Positions 48,274-55,878 of a stretch of 64,000 nt of DNA are shown here, in pieces. Each line of letters opens with the position of its first letter. Position 1 is the stretch's first letter. Location: positions 1,240,001-1,304,000 of the forward strand of contig NZ_CP022188.1 of assembly GCF_003111665.1 (NCBI RefSeq), read 5' to 3'. Source of the DNA: Parazoarcus communis. Lineage in GTDB: Bacteria > Pseudomonadota > Gammaproteobacteria > Burkholderiales > Rhodocyclaceae. Under the pieces are notes generated by a model. It saw only the letters and a list, made by a program, of their open reading frames with translations. It was not told where the DNA came from and searched no databases. The position numbers were made by a program, and so were the translations under genes.

Positions 48274-48921
48274 TCAGGCGGCTTCGACCACACCGCGTTC
48301 GATGCGATAACTGCGGTCGACGAGGTCGGCAGAATGGACGTCGTCGGATTCGGAAAGCACCACGGACAAGCCTTCATTACCCAGGCTTGCGATGACCTCG
48401 GTCAGCCGGCGCGAGAGCACCGGCGCGACGCCTTCGAATGGTTCGTCCAGCAACAGCAGGCGTCTTCCGGGCATCAGTGCGCGCGCCAGGGCCACCAGCT
48501 TCTGCTGACCACCACTGAGCTGCAGCGCGCGGCGCTCCCGGAACTCCGCCACTTCGGGCATCAGCTCGTAGATCCATGCCAGGCGCTGAGGCGCGTCCTT
48601 GATCCCGTTTGCCCAGGCCGGCATCAGGATGTTTTCTTCCACGGTGAGCTGCGGGATCAGGCGGCGGTCTTCCGGGAGATAGCTCACGCCGAGCCCGGCG
48701 CGCTTGTAACCGGCCACCTTGCTCATGTCCTGGTCGTGGATGCGGATGGCGCCGGACTCGATGGGCAGCAGGCCCATGATGCTGCGCATCAGCGTGGTCT
48801 TGCCCGCGCCGTTGCGTCCGATCAGACCAATCATGGCGCCTTTGGGCACTTCCATCTCAACGTCGCGCAGGATGGGAATGCTGTCGATGGATACGTTGAG
48901 TCCCCTGATATTCAGCGTCAT
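48274..48921 (-). CDS. ABC importer ATPase, LivF type
   Basis: A 215-residue ATPase with Walker A GRNGAGKTT, signature LSGGQQKLVAL, and Walker B RLLLLDEPFEG, matching the LivF branch of branched-chain amino acid importers. It pairs with the LivG-type ATPase, whose stop overlaps its start by four bases. The H-loop region has SES in place of the usual histidine (VLSESDDVHSAD), a point worth checking. Confidence 0.88.
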   Translation of the reverse strand: MTLNIRGLNVSIDSIPILRDVEMEVPKGAMIGLIGRNGAGKTTLMRSIMGLLPIESGAIRIHDQDMSKVAGYKRAGLGVSYLPEDRRLIPQLTVEENILMPAWANGIKDAPQRLAWIYELMPEVAEFRERRALQLSGGQQKLVALARALMPGRRLLLLDEPFEGVAPVLSRRLTEVIASLGNEGLSVVLSESDDVHSADLVDRSYRIERGVVEAA

Positions 48922-49703
48922 GCCGCGCTCCTCTCTTTGTCTTCGGTCTTGCGACCGTGGCCGTGACCGATGACGAGTTCCTGCACCTTGGCATCGCCAA
49001 ACACCTTGGCGGGCGCGCCATCACTGATGATTTCGCCGCTGTAGAACGCGAGTACACGCGAGACGTAGCGCTCGACGATCTCCATGTCGTGTTCGACGAA
49101 AAGCACCGTCACCTTGTGGCGTCGAACCGCAAGCATCACCGTGTCCATCAGCGGAAACTTCTCTTCCACGCTGACGCCGCTGGTGGGTTCGTCGAGCAGC
49201 AGCATGCGGGGCTTTCCGATCAGGGCCATGGCGATGTCGATCAGCTTGCGTGCGCCCTGCGGCACTGCGCTGACGATGGCGTCGCGGTATTGCTGGACGG
49301 CGAATTCCTCAAGGATCTCGTCGGCCCTTGCGACCCGGGACTTGCTGCGAAGGCCGCTGAAGAAGGACGGTCGTGGCCCCTCGGCCGCGACGAGCGCAAT
49401 CAGCAGGTTGTCGAGCACGGTCATTTCGGGAAAGAGCTGCGCCACCTGAAAGGAGCGCGTCATACCCTTGCGGATGATCTCGCGTGTGCTCTTGCCGACG
49501 ATGGACTTGCCCTCGAACAGGATCTCGCCCGACGAAGGTGGCAGATAGCCGGTCACCATGTTGATGAAGGTGGTCTTGCCGGCGCCGTTGGAGCCGATGA
49601 CGCCGACGACTTCGCCGGATTCGATCTGCACATTGAGGTCACGTGCAGCCGTCACCGCGCCAAAGCTGCGATTCAGGCCGCGGGTTTCGAGAATGGTGCT
49701 CAT
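48918..49703 (-). CDS. ABC importer ATPase, LivG type
   Basis: A 261-residue ATPase with Walker A GSNGAGKTT, Q-loop RSFQVAQLFPEMTV, Walker B MLLLDEPTSGVSV and H-loop FVEHDMEIV. The signature motif is degenerate: VPQGARKLIDIA replaces the usual LSxGxxR. The start overlaps the LivM-type gene by four bases. With LivF it powers the importer. Confidence 0.9.
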   Translation of the reverse strand: MSTILETRGLNRSFGAVTAARDLNVQIESGEVVGVIGSNGAGKTTFINMVTGYLPPSSGEILFEGKSIVGKSTREIIRKGMTRSFQVAQLFPEMTVLDNLLIALVAAEGPRPSFFSGLRSKSRVARADEILEEFAVQQYRDAIVSAVPQGARKLIDIAMALIGKPRMLLLDEPTSGVSVEEKFPLMDTVMLAVRRHKVTVLFVEHDMEIVERYVSRVLAFYSGEIISDGAPAKVFGDAKVQELVIGHGHGRKTEDKERSAA

Positions 49704-50644
49704 GCCGCAGCCCTCCGTTTCTCGGCGACCAGACTCCACAAGCCCTTGGGCAGGAAGACGATGATGGCGAGCAGCACGAAGCCGAGGATCATCTGCCACG
49801 AATGCGGTGCCAGTTCGAGCGCATAGGTGCGCACCAGCGCGAACAGCACGGCGGCGATGAAGGGCGCGGCCACATGCGAAGTGCCGCCGAGCAGGGCGAT
49901 GAAGACGAACTCGCCCGAGGTGGTCCAGAACGCCATTTCGGGGTCGACATGGCCGGTGGCGAGCGCAGTGAATGCGCCACCCACGGCGGAAATGCCGGCG
50001 GCAAAGAGGTAATTGGCGTACAGGATCCAGCGCGGGGAGAGGCCGAGGAACTCGACCCGGATCTCGTTCTCCTTGATGGCCTCGTTGACGCCGCCCAGTC
50101 CCGATTTCATGTAACGGTTGAGCGCGATCGCGATACCGCCGGCAACGAGGACCGTGAGCACGAAGATGACCAGTTTCTGATCTTCGCCCGCAGGCATCCA
50201 GCCGAGGAAGGAGACGTCATGGACGTTGAAACCGTCGGTCGATCCCAGAGCCTGGTTCTTGACGATGAGACCGTACAGGATCATCGACAGCGCCAGCGAG
50301 AGCATCGCGAAGAAGATGTCGCGATAGCGGGTCATCAGCAAGCCGAGGATCGCGGCCACGCCCACTGAGGCTGCAACCCCGAGGCCGATCAGCACGAATG
50401 CATCGTGGATACCGAGAAAGGCTCCGCCCATGCCGACGCTGTAGCCGCCGATGCAGAAGAAGAGCCCTTGTCCGAAGGAGACCAGACCGGCACGCATCTG
50501 GATCACGACGCCCTGCACCACCAGTCCCTTGGCCAGGGCCAGGGTCAGGATGAAGGTCAGCCAGCTCGGCAGCAGGAAGGCGGACGCAACCAGCACGAGT
50601 GCCGACACGACCAGCCAGATTTCTGTTTTATCGAGTTTGAACAT
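49700..50644 (-). CDS. ABC importer permease, LivM type
   Basis: A 314-residue permease of the LivM family with about nine helices and the conserved inner loop (GGVNEAIKENEIRVEFLGLS, 20 residues). Its start shares a base with the stop of the upstream LivH-type gene, so translation is coupled. It forms the transmembrane channel with LivH. Confidence 0.9.
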   Translation of the reverse strand: MFKLDKTEIWLVVSALVLVASAFLLPSWLTFILTLALAKGLVVQGVVIQMRAGLVSFGQGLFFCIGGYSVGMGGAFLGIHDAFVLIGLGVAASVGVAAILGLLMTRYRDIFFAMLSLALSMILYGLIVKNQALGSTDGFNVHDVSFLGWMPAGEDQKLVIFVLTVLVAGGIAIALNRYMKSGLGGVNEAIKENEIRVEFLGLSPRWILYANYLFAAGISAVGGAFTALATGHVDPEMAFWTTSGEFVFIALLGGTSHVAAPFIAAVLFALVRTYALELAPHSWQMILGFVLLAIIVFLPKGLWSLVAEKRRAAA

Positions 50645-51543
50645 CAGATTTTCCTCGCCAGATCGCGTCCGAACAGGCCTTGTGGCCGCACCGCGAGCAC
50701 CAGGGCCATAACGCCGTAGATCACGAACAGTTCAATTTGTGGTGCGAGGTGTACCGCCGCTGCCCGGGTGATCCCGACCAGCAGGGCGCCGACGATCGCA
50801 CCTTCGATACTGCCCAGACCGCCGACCACGACGACGGCAAACGCCAGCACGATCACTTCGACGCCGATGCCGGGCGACACCGAGATCGCTGGTGCGGTCA
50901 GTGCGCCGGCGATCGCACCCAGCGTGGTACCGACCACGAAGGTCGCGGCGAACATCAACTTCACGTTCACGCCCATGGCGATTGCGATCTCGCGATCCTG
51001 AATCACCGCGCGCAGGACTTTTCCGGTATGGGTCCGGTTCAGCGTGAGCCAGCAGGCGGCACCGATCACGGCCGAAACGGCGATCAGTGCGAGGTCGTAA
51101 TTGGCGAAGGTCAGCTCACCGATCTCGCTGCGGCCGAGCAGGCTGTAGGGCTGGAAGGTGAAATAGGGGTCGACGCCGAAGATGAGCTTGGTGGCATCTT
51201 CCAGAATCAGCAGCAGGGCATAGGTGACGATCACCATCAGGATCTCGTCGCGCTTGTACATGAACTGCAGCAGGCCTTGCTCGATCAGCAGACCCACCAC
51301 CACGCCAGACACCAGCGCGGCACCCAGCAACAAGGCATAGCTCCAGTAGGGCGCGCCTTCTGCGCCGGAGAAATACCAGCCAACGAGGGATGCACCCGTA
51401 TAGGCACCGATGGAGTAAAAGCTGCCATGTGCCATGTTCAGGATGCGCATCACCCCGTAGATCACGGTCAGACCCGCCGCCACCATGAACAACCATGAGG
51501 CGTAGATCATCCCGTCGATCAGAATTGCATAGAGCGTCGTCAT
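50644..51543 (-). CDS. ABC importer permease, LivH type
   Basis: A 299-residue LivH-family permease (VIYGVMRILNMAHGSFYSIGA near the N-terminus, written here in two parts: VIYGVMRILN, MAHGSFYSIG). Start chosen at MTTLYAIL, eight bases after GGAG; two ATG codons lie close by. A GC-rich hairpin separates it from the preceding binding-protein gene. Confidence 0.9.
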   Translation of the reverse strand: MTTLYAILIDGMIYASWLFMVAAGLTVIYGVMRILNMAHGSFYSIGAYTGASLVGWYFSGAEGAPYWSYALLLGAALVSGVVVGLLIEQGLLQFMYKRDEILMVIVTYALLLILEDATKLIFGVDPYFTFQPYSLLGRSEIGELTFANYDLALIAVSAVIGAACWLTLNRTHTGKVLRAVIQDREIAIAMGVNVKLMFAATFVVGTTLGAIAGALTAPAISVSPGIGVEVIVLAFAVVVVGGLGSIEGAIVGALLVGITRAAAVHLAPQIELFVIYGVMALVLAVRPQGLFGRDLARKI

Positions 51544-51584
51544 GCTCATTGCTCCGATGAGAGAGGGGAAAACACGGAAAGGAG

Positions 51585-51611
51585 GCCCCGGCGGAATGGC
51601 TCCGCCGGGGC
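51585..51611 (-). other. Stem-loop between binding protein and permease genes
   Basis: An 11-base perfect stem with a five-base loop (arms contain CCCCGGCGG / CCGCCGGGG) lies 14 bp after the binding-protein stop. T-runs after it are short, so it is more likely to protect the upstream mRNA or attenuate partly than to end transcription. Confidence 0.6.
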
Positions 51612-51624
51612 AGGTCACGCAGGC

Positions 51625-52932
51625 TTAGTTACACTGCGCACCGGGGAAGCCGGCCTTGATCCAGTCGGCTGCACTGGTGCCGTCCGGCGGGGTCACGCAT
51701 TCGCCGCTGTAGGACTTCACGTTGGCAATCGTGGCCTTGTCCGACTTTGCATCGAACTTGTATTCGCCGTAGGCAATGCCCTGCAGCGCCTGATGACCGT
51801 TGGCACGCGCCATGCGCACGGTGCCCGACACGGACTCGAAGGTCAGACCCTTGAAGCTGCGGGCCACTTCTTCCTTGGCCGGAATGACGCCGGGCTTGCC
51901 CGCTGCCTTTTCCACAGCTGCTTTCAGACCCAGGATGGCCTGTGCCATCTTGAATGCAGGATAGGTCGGGTCCATTTCCGCGCTGCTGCGATAAGCGGTG
52001 CGGAACCAGGTGCTCAGCGTGTTTTCCGGTGCGAAGGCACCGAAAGGACCACGTGCACCGATCACCAGGCCATTGGGAGCCTGGCCCTTGAAGCGGTCGA
52101 GTGCGGATTCGCCACAGGTCAGGACGGCCGTACGCTTGTCGAACAGGCCGCGGGCGTTGCCCTGGAGCACGAAGGCTTCCATGTCGCCGCCCCAGAAGCT
52201 GCTGTGGATCACGTCCGGCTTGCTGACGCTGAGCGCGGAAATCTCGGCACCGTACTGGCCCTGGAAGAGCTTGGGCAACTGCTCGGTGGTGACCTTGACG
52301 CCGGGCTTGAGCTGCTTGATGGCAGCCGAGAAATCGCCCCAGGAGTCGTGGCCCCAGGCGTAGTTCTGCTGGATGCTGGCCACGGACTCGAGCTTGCGCC
52401 CGGTATCGATGAGATAGCGCGCTGCGCCGATGTTGTCGATGGCGGCATCGAGGCCGGTACGGAAAACGTAGGTGGGGGCCTTGTTCTCCTCGAACAGGCG
52501 CGAGGTGCCACAGTCGAACAGTACCGTCGTGAGCTTCAGCTCTTCCGCCACAGGCGCGATGGCCAGGCAGTCGCCGGACGAGATATAGCCGATGACGGCA
52601 TCAACCTTGTGACGCTCGGCCAGGTTGCGGAACTCTTCCACCTGTTTGCTTGCACCACCATTCTCGTCGACGATGACGGTTTCGATCTCGAGACCATTGA
52701 TGCCCTTCAGTCCGTAGGGCGCCGGCACCTTGCCTTCATTGAGGGCATCGATCACGAGCTTGGCGCCGTTGAGCGACGGTACGCCAAACGGGCCAGCAGC
52801 CGCGCCGGACAGGAAGGTCACGATACCCACACGGAATTTTCCGTTTTCCGCTGCGGTGACCGGCGCCGAAAAACCGATGGCCGCGGCAAGTGCGAGGGCG
52901 GTGGGTGCGAGATACGATTTTGTTCTTTTCAT
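51625..52932 (-). CDS. ABC importer binding protein 1 (LivK type)
   Basis: A 435-residue periplasmic type 1 binding protein. It starts MKRTKSYLAPTALALAAAI with AAGGAGG upstream, and the signal peptide is cut near VTAAE. FRVGIVTFLSGAAAGPFG opens the first lobe. It should bind the substrate of the LivHMGF proteins, which in such clusters is often a small organic acid, amide or aromatic compound. A second binding protein gene precedes it. Confidence 0.9.
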   Translation of the reverse strand: MKRTKSYLAPTALALAAAIGFSAPVTAAENGKFRVGIVTFLSGAAAGPFGVPSLNGAKLVIDALNEGKVPAPYGLKGINGLEIETVIVDENGGASKQVEEFRNLAERHKVDAVIGYISSGDCLAIAPVAEELKLTTVLFDCGTSRLFEENKAPTYVFRTGLDAAIDNIGAARYLIDTGRKLESVASIQQNYAWGHDSWGDFSAAIKQLKPGVKVTTEQLPKLFQGQYGAEISALSVSKPDVIHSSFWGGDMEAFVLQGNARGLFDKRTAVLTCGESALDRFKGQAPNGLVIGARGPFGAFAPENTLSTWFRTAYRSSAEMDPTYPAFKMAQAILGLKAAVEKAAGKPGVIPAKEEVARSFKGLTFESVSGTVRMARANGHQALQGIAYGEYKFDAKSDKATIANVKSYSGECVTPPDGTSAADWIKAGFPGAQCN

Positions 52933-52963
52933 CTGGTGTTGCCTCCTTGGGTAAAGCTTTGTT

Positions 52964-54286
52964 CTACGGAAAGTAATCCGCCGTTCCTGCCGCTCGGGAG
53001 CGACGTTCGCGGACAAGGGCGGGCGGCGGTGAAAGGTCTTCCGCCCGATATACGGTCCAGTTGCCGACCATGACCCGTGCGGGCGGGAAGCGGTCGTCCG
53101 GCACGACTTCGCCGACGGCCTGCATCTGCACGATCTGGTGGGTGTCTGGGTCGATATATGACGTGAAACCGTCGGGATCTTCAGGTAGCTGCAGGTGCAG
53201 CCCCTCCAGCGCTGCCACGATGGCATCCGTGTCCGTCGCGCTGCCGGCCTTTCTGATCGCTGCCGCGATCATCATGATTCCGCTGTATGCGCCTTCGGCT
53301 GCATAGGTCGGGAAGCGGCCTTCGGCCTTGTGGAAATCGTTTACAAAACGGCGGTTGCGTTCGCTCTCGGGCCAGTTGTTGTGATGGCGGGCGGAGACGA
53401 TCAGGCCTTTTGGCGGTTTGTCGCCGAGCGCGACCATGACCTCGTAATTGGCGCCGGTATCGAAGTTCGCGAGGCGGGTGCGGTCAAAAAAGTCGGTGCT
53501 TGCCGCCTGCTTCATGAAGGCGATGAAATCTCCGCCCCACAGCGCGGTGACGACGATCTCGGGTTCGGCCTTTTGCAGCGCGTCGATGTAGGGGGAGTAG
53601 TCCGGCTCATAGAGCTTGGGCCAGAACATGCCGACCAGGTCGAACTTGACGCCGAGTCGCTCGAAGTTGCTGCGCAGGTCGATCCACGAGACGTGACCGT
53701 AGTCGTAGTCGGGGGCAATGAACGCGAGGCGCTTCCAGCCGGTCTTGCGCTGCAGTTCTGCAAGGTAGCGGGCACCGGCCGCCATCGAGGTGTAGGAGTC
53801 GTTCGACACCCGGAAGTAGTACTTGTGAAAGGCTTCGATGGTGAGGCGCGATGACGCGTGGTCGGTGCCGACCATGATCACCCGGTTGCGCTGGGCGGTC
53901 TGGCTCACCGCATGGGCTACGCCTGAGCTGACCATGCCACATAGAAAACGGGCGCCATCGCGGTGGATGAAATCTTCCGCAATCCGCACCGCATAGGAGG
54001 CTTTCGAGCGGGTGTCGTCGATCAGCACCCGCAGCGCCGGTGCAGGGGTGCCATCGCGGGCAAGGTCGGCAAGTGCCAGCTTCATCCCGGCAATGCTGTC
54101 GCGACCGTAGATCGCTGCGCGACCGGTCATCGGGAACATGCAGCCTATCGTGGCGTCTGCCTTGCCGGCAGGCGCGCCAAGCTCCACTCGAGCCCACGAG
54201 GTCAACGGCTCGACCGCGGCACAAAGTACCAGCAGTGAACATGCTGCCCGGGCTGCAAAACGGCGCCCTGTATGGAACTGGGTCAC
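52964..54286 (-). CDS. ABC importer binding protein 2 (type 1 fold)
   Basis: A 440-residue protein with a GTG start (GAGGAG eight bases before), signal peptide ending near SWARVE, and a type 1 binding fold (ATIGCMFPMTGRAAIYGRDS). It differs markedly from binding protein 1. It lies 31 bp upstream of it and is the first gene of the operon behind a sigma-54 promoter. It may widen the substrate range or act as a sensor partner for the histidine kinase. Confidence 0.88.
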   Translation of the reverse strand: MTQFHTGRRFAARAACSLLVLCAAVEPLTSWARVELGAPAGKADATIGCMFPMTGRAAIYGRDSIAGMKLALADLARDGTPAPALRVLIDDTRSKASYAVRIAEDFIHRDGARFLCGMVSSGVAHAVSQTAQRNRVIMVGTDHASSRLTIEAFHKYYFRVSNDSYTSMAAGARYLAELQRKTGWKRLAFIAPDYDYGHVSWIDLRSNFERLGVKFDLVGMFWPKLYEPDYSPYIDALQKAEPEIVVTALWGGDFIAFMKQAASTDFFDRTRLANFDTGANYEVMVALGDKPPKGLIVSARHHNNWPESERNRRFVNDFHKAEGRFPTYAAEGAYSGIMMIAAAIRKAGSATDTDAIVAALEGLHLQLPEDPDGFTSYIDPDTHQIVQMQAVGEVVPDDRFPPARVMVGNWTVYRAEDLSPPPALVRERRSRAAGTADYFP

Positions 54287-54348
54287 GACGGTGTCTCCTC
54301 TCGATGTCGTTTCGGATGCACGCATCCTTACGACTTTGGTTCAATAAC

Positions 54349-54364
54349 AGCAAAGCCCATGCCA
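54349..54364 (-). promoter_or_regulatory. Sigma-54 promoter for the importer/alcohol dehydrogenase block
   Basis: On the minus strand the sequence reads TGGCATG-GGCT-TTGCT, against the consensus TGGCACG-N4-TTGCW: one mismatch, and exact GG-N10-GC spacing. It lies about 63 bp upstream of the binding protein 2 start. The adjacent NtrC-type regulator supports it. Confidence 0.75.
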
Positions 54365-54460
54365 GCCCGGCGATTTGATCGCCAGGGGGCATGGATGCTG
54401 GGGTTCAAGGGGGGGGTGATCGAGTTGATGCGAGCTCGAAGCGCGCACGTGAGCGCTTTA

Positions 54461-54510
54461 TGAGCGGATTCCGCTCGCCGTGCGCGCGTGTCTGAGCGGA
54501 TTGCGCTCGC
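54461..54510. promoter_or_regulatory. Tandem dyads, candidate activator-binding sites
   Basis: Two 18-bp sites, TGAGCGGATTCCGCTCGC (54461-54478) and TGAGCGGATTGCGCTCGC (54493-54510), differ by one base and start 32 bp apart, about three helical turns. Each is a dyad (GAGCG / CGCTC). They lie between the response-regulator stop and the sigma-54 promoter, about 100-150 bp upstream of it, as expected for an enhancer-binding protein. A terminator role for the hairpins is an alternative. Confidence 0.65.
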
Positions 54511-55878
54511 TTACAGGCCGAGCCGCTGCAGTCGTCGTTTCAGCGCATGGCGCGAGATGCCGAGAATGTCTGCAGCGCGGCCTTTCTGACCGCCGGCTTC
54601 ACTGAGCGCCGCTTCCACAAACTGACGCTCGGCTTCTGCCAGCTGGCCGGTGATGGGTCCCACCGACGCCGGTTTTTCCTTTTCTGCAGGTGTGTCCGCG
54701 TCCGGACTCGCCGTGCCGACAGTCATCTCCTTTGGCAGGTCGGCAGGCACTATGCTGCGTCCGGGCGTCAGGATGGTGAGCCGCTCGATGGTGTTCTTCA
54801 GTTCGCGAACATTGCCCGGCCATGGATAGCGCAGGAAGATCTCCCGCACCTCGTCTGACAGCCGGATCGGTGTGCTGCCTTCCTCGCGCGCATAGCGCTG
54901 GCAAAAGTGGGTTGCCAGTTCGATGATGTCGTCGCCCCGATCGCGCAGGGGCGGTATCCGGAGCTGGATGACGTTGAGCCGGTAATACAGATCTTCGCGG
55001 AATCGCCCCCGGCTCACTTCTTCGGCCAGGTCGCGGTTGGTCGCAGCCACCACCCGCACATCCGTATTCAGCGCCCTTCCGGAGCCAATGGGGCGGTAGC
55101 TTCCGTCCTCGAGAAAGTGGAGGAACTTCGCCTGCAATGCGAGGGGGAGTTCGCCGATCTCGTCGAGGAACAGCGTTCCGTTGCCGGCCAGGGTGACGAG
55201 TCCGGTGCGTTTCTGATGCGCGCCCGTGTAGGCGCCCTTCTCCGCACCGAACAGCTCGGCCTCGATCAGTTGCTCCGGCAGCGAAGCGCAGTTCACCTCG
55301 ATGAAGGGGCCGTCGGCGCGCTGGCTGCATGCGTGAATGGCGCGTGCGACGAGTGCCTTGCCGGTGCCGGACTCGCCCAGCAACAGCACGCGGGCAGAAC
55401 TGCTGGTGGCGACGCGGCGCACGGTCTGATCGAGCTCGCGCATCGCGGGACTGTCGCCGATGAGTGATCCCGACCCGAGTGCGGCCTCGCGGTGGAAGCT
55501 GAGTTCGCTGCGCATGCGCTTCTTGTCGAGCACCGTTTCGATTACGTGGAACAGGTCATCAAGTTCGAAGGGCTTGCTCAGGTAGTCGGCAGCGCCAAGC
55601 TTCACCGCCTGAACCGCGGCGCGGGTATCGCCGTGCGCCGAAATCATGACCACCGGCAAATCCGGCTGGCGCTCGCGCAAACGCTCGAGCACCTCCATGC
55701 CTGAAAGGTCCGGCAGGCGCAGATCGAGCAGCACTACATCGGGTGCGATCCGGGCTGTGGCCTCCAGTCCTTCGACACCGTTGTGTGCGCTGTGCGGAGT
55801 GTATCCGGCTTCCTTCAGCGCAAAACTCAGCGAACGTACCAAGGCGGCTTCGTCGTCGATGATCAGTACTGCACTCAA
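54511..55878 (-). CDS. Sigma-54-dependent response regulator (NtrC family)
   Basis: A 455-residue regulator: receiver domain about 1-120 with phospho-acceptor D52 (VVLLDLRLPD), AAA+ domain about 140-375 with Walker A GESGTGKA, the sigma-54 contact loop GAYTGA and Walker B GTLFLDEIGELP, and a C-terminal Fis-type helix-turn-helix (GRAADILGISRHALKRRLQR). It overlaps the kinase gene by four bases. It probably activates the sigma-54 promoter just downstream. Confidence 0.93.
   Translation of the reverse strand: MSAVLIIDDEAALVRSLSFALKEAGYTPHSAHNGVEGLEATARIAPDVVLLDLRLPDLSGMEVLERLRERQPDLPVVMISAHGDTRAAVQAVKLGAADYLSKPFELDDLFHVIETVLDKKRMRSELSFHREAALGSGSLIGDSPAMRELDQTVRRVATSSSARVLLLGESGTGKALVARAIHACSQRADGPFIEVNCASLPEQLIEAELFGAEKGAYTGAHQKRTGLVTLAGNGTLFLDEIGELPLALQAKFLHFLEDGSYRPIGSGRALNTDVRVVAATNRDLAEEVSRGRFREDLYYRLNVIQLRIPPLRDRGDDIIELATHFCQRYAREEGSTPIRLSDEVREIFLRYPWPGNVRELKNTIERLTILTPGRSIVPADLPKEMTVGTASPDADTPAEKEKPASVGPITGQLAEAERQFVEAALSEAGGQKGRAADILGISRHALKRRLQRLGL

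Noticed and set aside
51625..53226. A 533-residue version of binding protein 1
   Set aside because: The first 98 residues overlap the upstream gene and lack similarity; a signal peptide with a strong ribosome site begins at 52932.
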